Shown here in pieces: positions 35,439-45,269 of a stretch of DNA of 64,000 nt. How positions within the stretch are numbered: the first letter of the stretch is position 1; the number at the start of each line of letters is the position of its first letter. The stretch covers positions 64,501-128,500 of the forward strand of contig NZ_CP151099.1 of the NCBI RefSeq assembly GCF_038096175.1, read 5' to 3'. The position numbers and the translations under genes were made by a program. This DNA is from Nostoc sp. UHCC 0302 (GTDB lineage: Bacteria; Cyanobacteriota; Cyanobacteriia; Cyanobacteriales; Nostocaceae). The notes under the pieces are model-generated. The model had not been told where the DNA came from, ran no database searches, and worked only from the letters and a program-made list of their open reading frames with translations.

Positions 35439-37046
35439 ATGAACTTTAATCCTGTCTCTGCTGATGACTATCTAAAACACATTAATAAGTGCTTTCCAGC
35501 TATTAACGCTAAGGTTTTATTAAAAATAACTTTAATTTTGGCACATATTCCTTGGGATAATCCTAGCTCTTCAGATGATTGGAATAACTTAGGAGTAGTA
35601 GCGTTGTGGGAGGCAGATAAATGTATTGATAATTTAGTTTTGCGAACAGTCTACCTGGAAATGGCTTTTGAGGCATTTAATCAGGGTTTTAGCATAGATA
35701 GTCATCAGCTTTGTACTGCTCATATTGCTTTAATTTATAACATTATTGGAGAAAAGCAAAAAGCAATAGAGATAGCAATCGAAACTTTTATAAATACTCT
35801 TCAGCCAGCTTATACAGCTTCTGAAAAAAATTCTTCTTGCTTAATATATATATCTTCTTGTAATACAAAATTATCTGACCATGATTTAAACTCATTTGAA
35901 AGGATTTTCTTGAGTAATAATTATGATAAAGCTCTTTTTTTATTAATCCAGATAATATGCGATTCACAGATAGCTTTTTATACTGCTGTGAACCGTCGTT
36001 TTTTACATCTAGCTTCTCAACTTTCCCCAACTTCAGTTGATGTTGGGTTAAAGCTGGGAATATCTAGTTTAATGTCTGGAGAACTGGAAGGAATTTTATA
36101 TTTACATAAATCCAGGAAGATAGCGCCGAATGACGCACCTATTCTTCAGGCGCTGCACCTAGCTTACCGAGATTTAGACCAGATAGAAGTTGCACATTAC
36201 TGGCAAGAAGTGGCGAGTCAATTTTATCAATCAAATTCCCCATCTCTAGAGTGGCAATGGACACAATTAGCAGTGGATAGCCTGTTTACTTATGTGCCTT
36301 TTGAAAGTAATTTAACAATGGCAGTTGAGCCAAGCTTGCATAGTATTGCTACCAGCGTGTTAATTGCTGAACAAGACTGGTTTGAGAAAGAAATGGAGTT
36401 TTGGCGCAACAGTATTAAACCTGGGATGACAGTGATTGATGTCGGTGCTAATGTTGGAGTTTATACTTTTAGCGCTGCTTTAAAAGTTGGGTCTGAGGGG
36501 CGAGTGTTAGCAGTTGAGCCTTTCTCAGGTTGTGTACGTTGTTTACAAGAAACCTGTAGAATTAATCAATTGTCATGGGTTAAAGTTTGTGCCGGAGCAG
36601 CGAGCGATCGCAATGGCATTGTAAAATTATTACTACATTCTGCTAACGAACTTAACCAGGTGATTTCTAGTGATGCAGCAGAAAATATGTCTTCAGAGTC
36701 TTTTGAGGAAGCCACCTGTTTTACTTTAGATAGTCTGATTGAGCAAGAAAACATTGAGAGGGTGGATTTTCTCAAAATAGATGCAGAAGGTCATGAAATG
36801 GCGGTTCTTACTGGTAGTCAAAAATTACTTACTCAGTTTGCCCCAGTCATTTTATATGAAAATATTGCAGGTAGCCAAGGCAGTAATGTCGAGGTTGCAC
36901 AGTATTTAGCTGATAAAGGATATGAACTATTTCACTATCAACCTTATACACAAAAACTGATAGAAGTAGATTCAGTTAAAGATTTTCAAGAACAGCTAAA
37001 TCTCATTGCTTTTCCGCCCCATAAAGCAACAGGATTAAAGTCCTGA
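35439..37046 (+). CDS. FkbM-family methyltransferase with helical-repeat N-terminus
   Basis: This 535-residue protein has a TPR-like helical first 300 residues. The FkbM-type SAM-dependent methyltransferase domain begins at about residue 325: MTVIDVGANVGVYTFSAALK (SAM loop), RVLAVEPFSG (acidic ribose-binding Glu) and VDFLKIDAEGHEMAVLTGSQ. FkbM enzymes commonly O-methylate sugars on glycans or glycoproteins. It lies 1.3 kb from the SPINDLY-type glycosyltransferase and the pilin, which suggests a shared role in surface glycosylation (inference). Confidence 0.87.
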   Translation: MNFNPVSADDYLKHINKCFPAINAKVLLKITLILAHIPWDNPSSSDDWNNLGVVALWEADKCIDNLVLRTVYLEMAFEAFNQGFSIDSHQLCTAHIALIYNIIGEKQKAIEIAIETFINTLQPAYTASEKNSSCLIYISSCNTKLSDHDLNSFERIFLSNNYDKALFLLIQIICDSQIAFYTAVNRRFLHLASQLSPTSVDVGLKLGISSLMSGELEGILYLHKSRKIAPNDAPILQALHLAYRDLDQIEVAHYWQEVASQFYQSNSPSLEWQWTQLAVDSLFTYVPFESNLTMAVEPSLHSIATSVLIAEQDWFEKEMEFWRNSIKPGMTVIDVGANVGVYTFSAALKVGSEGRVLAVEPFSGCVRCLQETCRINQLSWVKVCAGAASDRNGIVKLLLHSANELNQVISSDAAENMSSESFEEATCFTLDSLIEQENIERVDFLKIDAEGHEMAVLTGSQKLLTQFAPVILYENIAGSQGSNVEVAQYLADKGYELFHYQPYTQKLIEVDSVKDFQEQLNLIAFPPHKATGLKS

Positions 37047-37144
37047 CTACCAACAAAAAGTTCGTAATAAGCACTTTATTGCCTCAGTAGTAAGTGGATC
37101 TAGCTCTTAGAAGGAAATTTTAAAGGTGCTTTTCAAGAAATGCC

Positions 37145-37480
37145 CTAACCCACTGCATATTCTGTAAACTTCCTCATGAAAGGAGACTGAAACCCTAACA
37201 CAATATCCTCTTTAGGAACTCCCATAGTTACCAAATTTGCTGCTATATCATCTTCTGTACCATTCCACTGAAGCCAAATTTTTTCACCCTTAATATCAAT
37301 ATGAATGATGCAACTATGTACCCAATCTTGCCCCTCCCAGCCTACATGGACTACTTGGTAATGGTCACGTTCTATATCAAAAATATTCTCAATATCTATA
37401 TTGCCGCCAGCAGGTTTTTGCTCACTATACTCCTGTAATATCTGCTGTACAATCTTGCGATATTTGGCTAGTTTATCCAT
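37145..37480 (-). CDS. xisI: XisI-family protein (second copy)
   Basis: This 111-residue paralogue of the protein at 21185-21520 is the same length with the same landmarks (DKLAKYRKIVQQILQEY, HSCIIHIDIKGEKIWLQWNG, GVPKEDIVLGFQSP). Its start overlaps the xisH stop by 13 bases, the same arrangement as in the first pair. Confidence 0.9.
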   Translation of the reverse strand: MDKLAKYRKIVQQILQEYSEQKPAGGNIDIENIFDIERDHYQVVHVGWEGQDWVHSCIIHIDIKGEKIWLQWNGTEDDIAANLVTMGVPKEDIVLGFQSPFMRKFTEYAVG

Positions 37481-37887
37481 TTGAAAATAACCTCTTGTTC
37501 TACATCATAAATAATCATTTTGACTTGATTCTCTTCAATCATGGCTTGGGGAAAATCAAGTTGAAAAAATGTTTTATAAGTTGTCAAAGGTACTGCTAAA
37601 TACAAAACACGCTCTGGCTGTCGTCGCCTTAATGCGCCTCTATAGTTGATGAACTGTCCCAATGCTGTATGAAATTCTGAGATTGCAGATGATTTCTCTA
37701 AAAAACTTTTAACTTCAACAGCAATTTTTTCTCCTTCCCGTTCTGCTGCAATGAGTTTTTCAGCAGCTAAATCAATAGATAAATTTACACCACCCACGCT
37801 AATTGAGAGAGGGTCATGAGTAATCTGCCAACCATCCTTCTGCAAAGCTTTTTTTACAACTTCATGAAAGACATCTTTAGCAGACAT
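37468..37887 (-). CDS. xisH: XisH-family protein (intact copy)
   Basis: This 139-residue protein starts at ATG 37887 (MSAKDVFHEVVKKALQKDGW); a TTG four codons earlier is less likely. The core DLAAEKLIAAEREGEKIAVE followed by VKSF carries a D...ExK arrangement like PD-(D/E)xK nucleases. It ends EVIFKWIN. It serves as the reference showing that the first xisH has lost its last 38 codons to a stop. No recombinase (XisF) is in the window. Confidence 0.9.
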   Translation of the reverse strand: MSAKDVFHEVVKKALQKDGWQITHDPLSISVGGVNLSIDLAAEKLIAAEREGEKIAVEVKSFLEKSSAISEFHTALGQFINYRGALRRRQPERVLYLAVPLTTYKTFFQLDFPQAMIEENQVKMIIYDVEQEVIFKWIN

Positions 37888-38331
37888 ATTTATCCACAAT
37901 TATATTTCTTATTTTTATATTACCTCTTAAGCCCACCATACAAGATAAGAAAACACTTTATAGATCAGTAAGTCGGTGAGCAAAATTCAGTGTATATGAA
38001 GAAATACAAATTAGTAGTGGCGCGACATAGCTAGAACAGTGCATTAGAAAACTCGTATTTCGCATTATAAATAGGGTTTTCCGCAATTATTTATTGCATC
38101 ATTTTAGCTGTGCCACGCCAGTAGGGTGCGTTAGCCTACGGCATAACACACCTTGTATTGTTGACGGTGCGTTGCGCTGTGCCGCACCTACATTAAAATT
38201 TTTTAACATAGCTGGAGATATTAGTACCCACTTACTTATAGGTTTCCTTAAAGTTAGGATAATCTGTGGCTCGTTTACCTGGAAATTGCTGTAAGAGGTT
38301 ATTTTGAGCGCTGGAGCCGCTCACTACGAGC
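37888..38331. other. Intergenic region with dispersed repeats
   Basis: It contains a palindromic repeat at about 38100-38200 (GTAGGGTGCGTTAGCCTACG, later GGTGCGTTGCGCTGTGCCGC), a type common in Nostoc-like genomes, and one copy of a 14-base repeat. No gene is supported. Confidence 0.45.
38225..38238 (-). repeat. 14-mer TAAGTAAGTGGGTA, copy 1
   Basis: An exact 14-base word also present at 40556-40569 and 42610-42623. This copy lies downstream of the SPINDLY gene. Confidence 0.7.
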
Positions 38332-40548
38332 TTATTTTCCCTCAATATACTTTTGCCACATCTGTTCGTAAGCCTTTTCCATATCATGGGTAAACTGCTT
38401 ACCATTCCACAGGGGTGCTGTTTGTCGAGATGCTTTCAGCTTCAAAACCACCTGCTGGCGTAAAGCTTCATCTTTCCCTAAGCGCACACCCCACTCTATA
38501 TATTCTTCATCAGTCCAAGCAATACCTTCTGTAATACCCGCATTCATCATCATGGTGTAACTATTACGAGCTGCAAATTGCTGTCCAACTCTGGTTACTA
38601 ACGGGATACCCATCCAAAGGGTTTCTAGGGTTGTAGTAGCTCCATTATAGGGATATGTATCTAATACAACATCAGCAATTGTTAAATTCGCTCTGTGGAT
38701 AGCTTCAGAGGGATCTTGAGGCAAAAATCGCAGCCTGGAACACTCCACACCCTCTTCTTCAGCTATTTTGTAGAAAAACTGTTTAATCGCTTCTTCTTCA
38801 GCGTCACCTTTAATCAAGAAGTAGCTATTTGGGACTTCTTTGATTATTTTCATTTGCCATCTTGTCGTTTCAGGGTGACGTTTATATCCACGTTGAGCGC
38901 TGAGATAGATTACAGCATCACTAGGAATATTTAACTTATCTCGACGTAGTGTAGGTACATCCACTTCAAAACCATCAACGGCTATATAAGTATGGGGTAA
39001 TCGCCAAATTTTCTCTGTATAATAATCTTGTGCTGAATTTGGTAATACATAAGGATCAGCAATAAAGTAATCAATTGCAGGTATACCTGAAGCATCCCAA
39101 CCGAGCCAAGTAACTTGAATTGGTGCTGGCTTGAGTGCCATCACTTCACTGCTAATATCTAGGGTTATACTATCTAGGTCTACTAAAATATCGATTTCAT
39201 CTTCATATATTTGTTCAGCAATTTCAAAAGCATTAATTCCTAATTTTCGAGCCTTAGATGATTGATTTACATACCATTCTTGCAAAAAATCATCTACTAG
39301 TTTATAGCTAACTGAATAGTTATAAATTTCAAATTTATCTCGATTATGATGCTGTATTAGCCAGCGAGCTAGCCAGCCTACAGAATGCCTTCTTAAGGCA
39401 TAAGATATATATCCAATTTTTAAGGGTTTGGTGGAAATTCCTGAACTTTGATTATTTATAATCCGCCGCGAGTAACGCTCTGTCTCCTCATGAGCTATAG
39501 CTTGAATATTATTCTGGAATATTTGCGCTACTTGATTATGAATTTTTCTAAAATCTGCTGGACTGTCTTTAATATGTGGTAATGCAAAGGATGGCGTAAG
39601 TAAACGTAGAGTCCTAACTTCATCTACTACAAGTGGCTGCGCTTTGATAAATTCTTGTAGCACACATTCTAACTCTTGGCTGATTGAGCATATTTCTTCC
39701 CAATATCCGCCAGCAGACATTAATCCACGTAGAACTAAATGAAGGGCAAATATTTTATCAGCTAATTTTTGTGAGAGAGAATAACACAATTTAGCCTTTT
39801 CGATTCCCAGTGTATAGTTTTGAGAATCTTGATAAAAAATAGCTAAATGTCGTAAAGTTTCTAGTTCTTCTGGGTCTAAGCGCAAATACAATTCTAAAAT
39901 TTGCGCTGCTAGTTTAGGCTGCTTGAATGTATGACCAATTTTAATTGCCGCAGGTAAAAGTATGCAGAAGCCTTGATGTGGATTTGCAAAGTAAGGTAAA
40001 CAAGCTTCTACTAAGTCTAGATATGATAGATGTAAAGGCTGAGTGTCAAGAACTTGTTGTAAAACTTGATTTAATAAATCTAAATTTAAATTTGCAATTT
40101 CTTTGGAGTTTAATAATTGGATAATACCCAAATCATTTAAATGTGCGCCATCAAAATTATTTAATTGGATGGACAATTGAATAGTATTTAATAGGTTGTT
40201 GATATCAGAAGGATTAATTTCTCTGATGTGCTGATGGATTAGCCAGGATATAGAAAATTCTTCGATATGCTCTTGTCGTTCTGCCTCTATTTGTAGAATT
40301 TTAATTAATTCTGTTGTGTGAAATTGGATTTTTTCTTCTTCAACTTCTGCTATTGCTAGCATCCAAGTCATTTGTGCTTCTGCTTCTTTCCCTTGTAATA
40401 GTAGGCTTAGTCCTAGATACCAGTAATGGGAAATTACTTCAGGTTCATCAGCAATTGCTTGTTCATATAGAGATACTGCTTGAGCATATTCACCTGCAAT
40501 TAACTTTTGATAACCTTCTGGCTGAAAACTCATGATATTACTAATCAT
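38332..40548 (-). CDS. SPINDLY-type O-GlcNAc transferase-like glycosyltransferase (GT41)
   Basis: This 738-residue protein has TPR helices in its N-terminal part (YQKLIAGEYAQAVSLYEQAI) and a long helical middle. The C-terminal GT41 domain runs from about residue 375: KIGYISYALRRHSVGWLARW, then ILVDLDSITLDISSEVMALK, VTWLGWDASGIPAIDYFIAD, and DTYPYNGATTTLETLWMGIP with VTRVGQQFAARNSYTMM. Such enzymes transfer sugars to Ser/Thr of proteins. The type IV pilin gene lies 318 bases upstream on the same strand, so pilin glycosylation is an attractive guess. An ATG at 40533 is an alternative start. Confidence 0.9.
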   Translation of the reverse strand: MISNIMSFQPEGYQKLIAGEYAQAVSLYEQAIADEPEVISHYWYLGLSLLLQGKEAEAQMTWMLAIAEVEEEKIQFHTTELIKILQIEAERQEHIEEFSISWLIHQHIREINPSDINNLLNTIQLSIQLNNFDGAHLNDLGIIQLLNSKEIANLNLDLLNQVLQQVLDTQPLHLSYLDLVEACLPYFANPHQGFCILLPAAIKIGHTFKQPKLAAQILELYLRLDPEELETLRHLAIFYQDSQNYTLGIEKAKLCYSLSQKLADKIFALHLVLRGLMSAGGYWEEICSISQELECVLQEFIKAQPLVVDEVRTLRLLTPSFALPHIKDSPADFRKIHNQVAQIFQNNIQAIAHEETERYSRRIINNQSSGISTKPLKIGYISYALRRHSVGWLARWLIQHHNRDKFEIYNYSVSYKLVDDFLQEWYVNQSSKARKLGINAFEIAEQIYEDEIDILVDLDSITLDISSEVMALKPAPIQVTWLGWDASGIPAIDYFIADPYVLPNSAQDYYTEKIWRLPHTYIAVDGFEVDVPTLRRDKLNIPSDAVIYLSAQRGYKRHPETTRWQMKIIKEVPNSYFLIKGDAEEEAIKQFFYKIAEEEGVECSRLRFLPQDPSEAIHRANLTIADVVLDTYPYNGATTTLETLWMGIPLVTRVGQQFAARNSYTMMMNAGITEGIAWTDEEYIEWGVRLGKDEALRQQVVLKLKASRQTAPLWNGKQFTHDMEKAYEQMWQKYIEGK

Positions 40549-40555
40549 CAGTAAT

Positions 40556-40569
40556 TAAGTAAGTGGGTA
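40556..40569 (+). repeat. 14-mer TAAGTAAGTGGGTA, copy 2
   Basis: This copy sits directly in front of the SPINDLY gene start on the opposite strand, so it would be part of its leader or promoter. Confidence 0.7.
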
Positions 40570-40767
40570 TAGATAAATATGAATGGGCTTTAAGGTTTAT
40601 AGGAATTTGTGAGGCACTAAGGTTGAGATTTTAAGGGCTAAAGCCACTGGCTACAAAAAGAAAATACTCCGTATATAAGTTAATAATATCCATCTATTAA
40701 GCGAAGTAATAAGATGGGTAATATTATGAAGTTCAGGGAGTATTTGACGATTATCTAAATAAATTAA

Positions 40768-40791
40768 AGTGGATAGATTTCTCTATCCACT
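40768..40791 (-). terminator. Probable terminator of the pilin gene
   Basis: A perfect stem (GTGGATAGA with TCTATCCAC) and four-base loop lies 75 bases beyond the pilin stop. On the minus strand it is followed by the T-rich CTTTAATTTATTT. It would separate pilin from the downstream glycosyltransferase transcript. Confidence 0.6.
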
Positions 40792-40865
40792 GATGTACAA
40801 TACCTAAATCAGCTTAAGGATTTGATTAAGGTGTTGAGTAGTTACTTGAAGAGTGCATAAACTAT

Positions 40866-41438
40866 TTACTTAGCCAAAGAAGTATATCCATTGTGACATT
40901 TTGTGGCAGTACCATCTGCTGGGATATTAGTAGCATCAAATGATTCATCAGCTTTTTTGGCATCTGCATTATTTCCAGGCAGGTCTGATTCACATAATAA
41001 AGCTACAGTCGTTGCTTCACTTGTAGCTTTAACAGTTGATACCCCTACGCCACCAAGATAGACTTTGAGGGGACTTTTGTCGACTTTAAGTTGTGCATAA
41101 TTGGTCACCATAGTTGTGCTAGCATCCCTAATGCCATATGTATAATTTTCAGTTTGTGTTTTGACCCCTAGTCCTAACTTACCGAAATCATCCTTTCCAG
41201 CAAAACTATTATTTTCCAGATAGTAAGCTTGCTGCGCTCTGTTCATTGCACCAACAGTTGTTTTTGCTTCAACTTGTTTGGCTTTGTTAGCTTGGTTAAG
41301 GAAAGAAGGTAGAGCGATGGCAGACAAAATACCAATGATGATAATTACAACTAATAGTTCAATAAGTGTAAAACCTTCGTTTTCTTTCTTTTTGCCGAGG
41401 ATGTGTTGGAGGAACTTAGCTTTTAATTCGGTTTTCAT
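40866..41438 (-). CDS. pilA: Type IV pilin-like protein (PilA)
   Basis: This 190-residue prepilin has a 22-residue leader ending NEG, followed by FTLIELLVVIIIIGILSAIA, the class III signal with Glu at +5. The prepilin peptidase would cut after Gly22. The globular domain has PSFLNQANKAKQVEAKTTVG, QQAYYLENN and two C-terminal cysteines (LLCESD and TKCHNG) that can close a disulfide loop. This fits cyanobacterial major pilins used in hormogonium or cell motility. The SPINDLY-type glycosyltransferase gene follows on the same strand. Confidence 0.93.
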   Translation of the reverse strand: MKTELKAKFLQHILGKKKENEGFTLIELLVVIIIIGILSAIALPSFLNQANKAKQVEAKTTVGAMNRAQQAYYLENNSFAGKDDFGKLGLGVKTQTENYTYGIRDASTTMVTNYAQLKVDKSPLKVYLGGVGVSTVKATSEATTVALLCESDLPGNNADAKKADESFDATNIPADGTATKCHNGYTSLAK

Positions 41439-41644
41439 ACGTGTTTTCCCAGGGGTAGAAGTTGTTTCTCTGTTCTAGATGTAACTTACCCACTTGCGAT
41501 CAGTTTCCTATCACCTTGGGAAAAAAAGTTTGCTGAGATTCCGATTACACAATCCAGAATCCTTACGTCTCAATAAATACAAACATAAATAAGCCCCTGC
41601 TATTTCCTAAGGGCTAAATTTTCAATTTCGATTGTGAGAGTGCC

Positions 41645-42154
41645 TTATTCAAACTCAGGTGGCCACAGTTCTGATACTGCCAGTTCCCAACTTGGTAGCA
41701 AATCCGGTAGTGTAAGCGTGTTTCCATTCTGCAACATCACTGGAGCTTGGTTTAGTCGGTAAACCGTTACTGTCAATTTGTCAGGGTCAATCAGTATGCC
41801 GACTACAGAACCAAGTTGCAAGAATAGCTGAATTTTCTCTTCTAGCGGTTTAATCCTGTCGCTTTTAGATTTAATCTCAACCATCAGTTCTGGAACTAAT
41901 TCCACAAAGTCGCGCTTAGTTTTCTTAAGCCGATCAGCTTTTATAAAAGACACATCAGGCGATCGCAAATTTCTTTTTTCAGGGTCGTCCTCTTCTATAT
42001 TAGGTAGGATGAAACCTGCACTAAAGCCAGTCACTCGTCCTAGCTTACGCGACATTACCCAGATATTCAAAAATGCTACCAAGCGAGAGCCAATCTCAGC
42101 CGCCTCGTAATCTGATGGGCTTGAAACTATAATTTTTCCCTCTACCAGTTCCAT
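41645..42154 (-). CDS. Uma2-family (DUF820) endonuclease-like protein, N-terminus lacking
   Basis: This 169-residue PD-(D/E)xK-fold protein has LRSPDVSFIKADRL, VPELMVEIKSKSDRIKPLEE and ILIDPDKLTVTVYR. Family members usually begin about 20 residues earlier with LTITDLEQLQTEYPEWQMEL. That stretch is present in frame just upstream here, but the upstream codons offer no ATG, GTG or TTG, so the true start codon seems to be lost. Translation from the internal ATG at 42154 would drop the first helix. It may be a decaying copy. Function in vivo is unknown. Confidence 0.8.
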   Translation of the reverse strand: MELVEGKIIVSSPSDYEAAEIGSRLVAFLNIWVMSRKLGRVTGFSAGFILPNIEEDDPEKRNLRSPDVSFIKADRLKKTKRDFVELVPELMVEIKSKSDRIKPLEEKIQLFLQLGSVVGILIDPDKLTVTVYRLNQAPVMLQNGNTLTLPDLLPSWELAVSELWPPEFE

Positions 42155-42321
42155 CTGCCATTCAGGATACTCAGTTTGTAGTTGCTCTAAGTCTGTAATG
42201 GTGAGGGATATAATACACCAAATAATGCTTCTATATCTATCATACGTACCTTAACTTATCAGAGCTACAATATGTTGTGTCCAAAAAAAAACGGCTATAG
42301 AGTTTGCCATTAATAGCATCA

Positions 42322-43250
42322 ATGAAAACAGATGTGATTTTTTATGAACTTATTAAGGAACTACCACAGATATTTTTTGAAATAATTGATCAACCTGATA
42401 CTAATCCCAACATCTACACATTTATTGCACCTGAAATCAAACAACAATCATTTCATTTTGACGGTTGATTTTCTCCTATTAAGGGATTTGAAAATGAACC
42501 CTTATACTTTGTAGAATTGTAAACCTATAAAGATGAAGAATTTTACGAGCGACTTTTTGGGTAGATTTTTGTTTACTTCCGTCAATATAAACCAGCAAAC
42601 TCAGACTGGTAAGTAAGTGGGTACAATTATTTAGAAGACGCATTTCGACTTCGCTCAATGCTCGTTAGCCTGACTAGAAGAGGGTTGAGCGCAGTTGAAA
42701 CCCGGCAATTTAAAGTTAGGTTTAATTTAGCCCTTCTACTTATGCAATTGTTATATACGATAAACGCATTCATGAAACCCCACCTCACCCGCACTTTTGG
42801 GTTTTAATGGAACAGCATATACGCTACATTTATCTGAATTAACTTTCTACTAGGGCTGAGGATTTCTTAGCGATATGAATTGCTAAACTATTTATAGAAA
42901 CACCTACAAAAGCTACTTCCTTAGCCCAACAGCTAATCACTCAGGCAAGAGAAAACTTCACCGATGAAAATCTTCAAAAGAAAGTGATAGCATTTATCCA
43001 AGCCATTGTATTTTATAAGTTTCCCAATCTTGCTTTAGAGGAAATTGAAGCCATGCTTGATTTAGATGCATTCAAAAATACTCGGTTGTACGAGAGTATC
43101 TTAGCAAAGACAAAGCCGGAAACAGAACTAGAAACAAAATTGAAATTAGTCCCAAAACTTACTCAGAAAAGTATGAGTATTCAAGAAATAGCAGAACTGC
43201 TAGAACTAGATACTGAAATTATCAGAAAATATCTGCAAGAAGAGTCTTAG
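42322..43250 (+). pseudogene. DUF2887 (Rpn-type recombination nuclease family) gene, degraded
   Basis: From ATG 42322 the frame reads MKTDVIFYELIKELPQIFFE, IAPEIKQQSFHFDG and YFVEL, which is typical of DUF2887 proteins. It is interrupted by TGA, TAA, TAG and TAA in frame, each explicable as a single change (for example GAG to TAG before IFVYF). A block from about 42610 to 42750 starting with the 14-mer is inserted. Afterwards YDKRIHETPPHPHFWVLMEQ resumes, with a further frame break. The C-terminus survives as an open frame at 42984-43250 ending EIIRKYLQEES. It cannot make the full protein. Confidence 0.85.
42610..42623 (+). repeat. 14-mer TAAGTAAGTGGGTA, copy 3
   Basis: This copy marks the left end of the block inserted into the DUF2887 pseudogene. 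Confidence 0.7.
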
Positions 43251-43405
43251 CAGTTAAGAGGATGTTTTAAAAGTTTTGAGCGCATAGTGTTGTAGGCGTT
43301 TTGCGTAGGCGTAGCCCGTCGCAGACATCGCTTACTATCTGACATAGCAGATCACATTTTGCTATGCTATACTAAGCGTAGTCGTTATGAGTTCGTGTAG
43401 TTGTC

Positions 43406-44779
43406 ATGACTAACCCTACAGTAGAAAACTTAGTAATTATTGGTTCTGGGCCAGCAGGGTATACAGCTGCCATCTATGCCGGACGTGCTAACTTGAAACC
43501 CGTTGTATTTGAAGGTTTCCAAGCCGGGGGGTTACCTGGTGGACAACTTATGACAACGACGGAAGTAGAAAACTTTCCTGGGTTTCCCCAAGGTATTACC
43601 GGGCCGGAACTTATGGACAAGATGAAGGCTCAAGCAGAGCGTTGGGGGGCTGAGTTATATACTGAGGATGTGATCTCAGTTGACTTGAGCCAGCGCCCTT
43701 TTACCGTGCGCTCAGAAGAGAGAGAAGTAAAAACCAACAGTATTATCATTGCCACAGGTGCAACAGCAAAGCGTTTGGGCTTACCCAACGAACATGAATT
43801 TTGGAGTCGCGGTATTTCCGCTTGTGCGATTTGCGATGGTGCTACACCAATTTTTCACGGTGCAGAATTAGCTGTGATTGGTGCTGGCGACTCAGCAGCG
43901 GAAGAGTCAATTTACCTCACCAAGTACGGTTCTAAGGTAAATATGCTAGTACGCACCGATAAAATGCGGGCTTCTAAAGCTATGCAAGACCGAGTTTTAA
44001 GCAACCCCAAAATCCAGGTGCATTGGAACACAGAAGCCGTGGATATTTACGGTAACGGTCATATGGAAGGCGTGAAAGTCCGCAATACTAAAACTGGTGA
44101 AGAAAGCCAACTGCACGTCAAGGGTTTATTCTACGCCGTTGGTCACACTCCTAACACCTCTTTATTTAAAGGGCAACTAGAACTCGATGAAGTAGGTTAC
44201 GTTGTCACCAAAAACGGTACTGTAGAAACGAGTGTAGAGGGTGTTTTCGCCGCTGGCGACGTGCAAGATCATGAGTTTCGCCAAGCCATTACAGCTGCTG
44301 GTACTGGCTGTATGTCAGCGATGTTAGCAGAACGTTGGTTGTCCTCCACGGGTTTGATTCAAGAATTCCATCAAAAACCAGAGACAGCAGATAATGAATT
44401 AGAACATCAGCAAGCCGCAAAGAAAACTGAAGCCGAGGAAGAAGCTGGGTTTAATTTGAATGCAACTCGCCATGAGGGAGGTTATGCTTTACGGAAATTA
44501 TTCCACGAAAGCGATCGCCCGCTCCTTGTTAAATACGTCTCTCCTGGTTGCGGCCCTTGCCATACCCTCAAGCCAATATTAAATAAGGTAGTCGATGAAT
44601 TTGACGGCAAAATTCACTTTGTGGAAATCGACATCGATAAAGACCGAGATATTGCTGAGAATGCTAATGTCACAGGAACACCGACAATTCAACTTTTCAA
44701 GAATAAGGAACTGGTGAAGGAAGTTAAAGGCGTGAAGCAAAAGAGTGAATATCGCCAATTGATTGAAAGTAATCTCTAA
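43406..44779 (+). CDS. trxB: NADPH-thioredoxin reductase with C-terminal thioredoxin domain (NTRC)
   Basis: This 457-residue bifunctional flavoprotein has an FAD motif [20 protein letters not shown] near the start, the redox-active CAICDGATP, the NADPH motif [12 protein letters not shown] and ATPGxFAAGD-like [15 protein letters not shown]. After a linker of about 50 residues comes a thioredoxin domain with [13 protein letters not shown] (CGPC). This fusion occurs in plastids and many cyanobacteria, where it reduces 2-Cys peroxiredoxins and other targets with NADPH. Length and active sites are complete. The upstream 100 bases hold a short dispersed repeat (GCGTAGGCGTAGCCCG). Confidence 0.96.
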   Translation: MTNPTVENLVIIGSGPAGYTAAIYAGRANLKPVVFEGFQAGGLPGGQLMTTTEVENFPGFPQGITGPELMDKMKAQAERWGAELYTEDVISVDLSQRPFTVRSEEREVKTNSIIIATGATAKRLGLPNEHEFWSRGISACAICDGATPIFHGAELAVIGAGDSAAEESIYLTKYGSKVNMLVRTDKMRASKAMQDRVLSNPKIQVHWNTEAVDIYGNGHMEGVKVRNTKTGEESQLHVKGLFYAVGHTPNTSLFKGQLELDEVGYVVTKNGTVETSVEGVFAAGDVQDHEFRQAITAAGTGCMSAMLAERWLSSTGLIQEFHQKPETADNELEHQQAAKKTEAEEEAGFNLNATRHEGGYALRKLFHESDRPLLVKYVSPGCGPCHTLKPILNKVVDEFDGKIHFVEIDIDKDRDIAENANVTGTPTIQLFKNKELVKEVKGVKQKSEYRQLIESNL

Positions 44780-44855
44780 CGATTGGGGAAGATCCGTTGC
44801 GTTGGGGAGTAGGGAGTGGATGCTAGAAAATCAATTTTGACTCTAGCCCAATTAC

Positions 44856-45269
44856 TTACTCCCCTAGATCACAAACTAACCTGTTAAATAGAGACACAGA
44901 AATAATTGTGGTATTCACTAAACTTTGTGCCTGATTAAAATCAGAATCACCCGTAATCAAAAAATCTGCCTCTGAAGCCATAGCACAGGCTAAAAACTTA
45001 GCATCTTGTCTGTCTCTAGGAAAGTCAATTTCCAAATTAACATCAATTAGCGTTATCAATGTATCAATAATTTCAAACCATTCCGTTTTAACTTGATCTG
45101 TCAATTTAAACTTACTGCGACTTAACACAGCCTTATATTCCATAACAATTGCTTCAGAAGCTATCCATTCCCAATCGGGATGATCAACAATAAACTGAAT
45201 AACTGCTCTTGTTACTCTACCCTTAAGGACAGCAGAAACTAAAACATTTGTGTCAATAACAACTTTCAT
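44856..45269 (-). CDS. PIN-domain toxin (VapC-like RNase)
   Basis: This 137-residue putative toxin has acidic PIN residues in VVIDTNVLVSAVL (first Asp), a Glu in ASEAIVMEYKAVL, DRQDAKFLACAMASEADFLI and TGDSDF. It would cleave RNA when not bound by its antitoxin. Its start overlaps the stop of the antitoxin gene by four bases (ATGA), the usual coupling. Confidence 0.9.
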   Translation of the reverse strand: MKVVIDTNVLVSAVLKGRVTRAVIQFIVDHPDWEWIASEAIVMEYKAVLSRSKFKLTDQVKTEWFEIIDTLITLIDVNLEIDFPRDRQDAKFLACAMASEADFLITGDSDFNQAQSLVNTTIISVSLFNRLVCDLGE

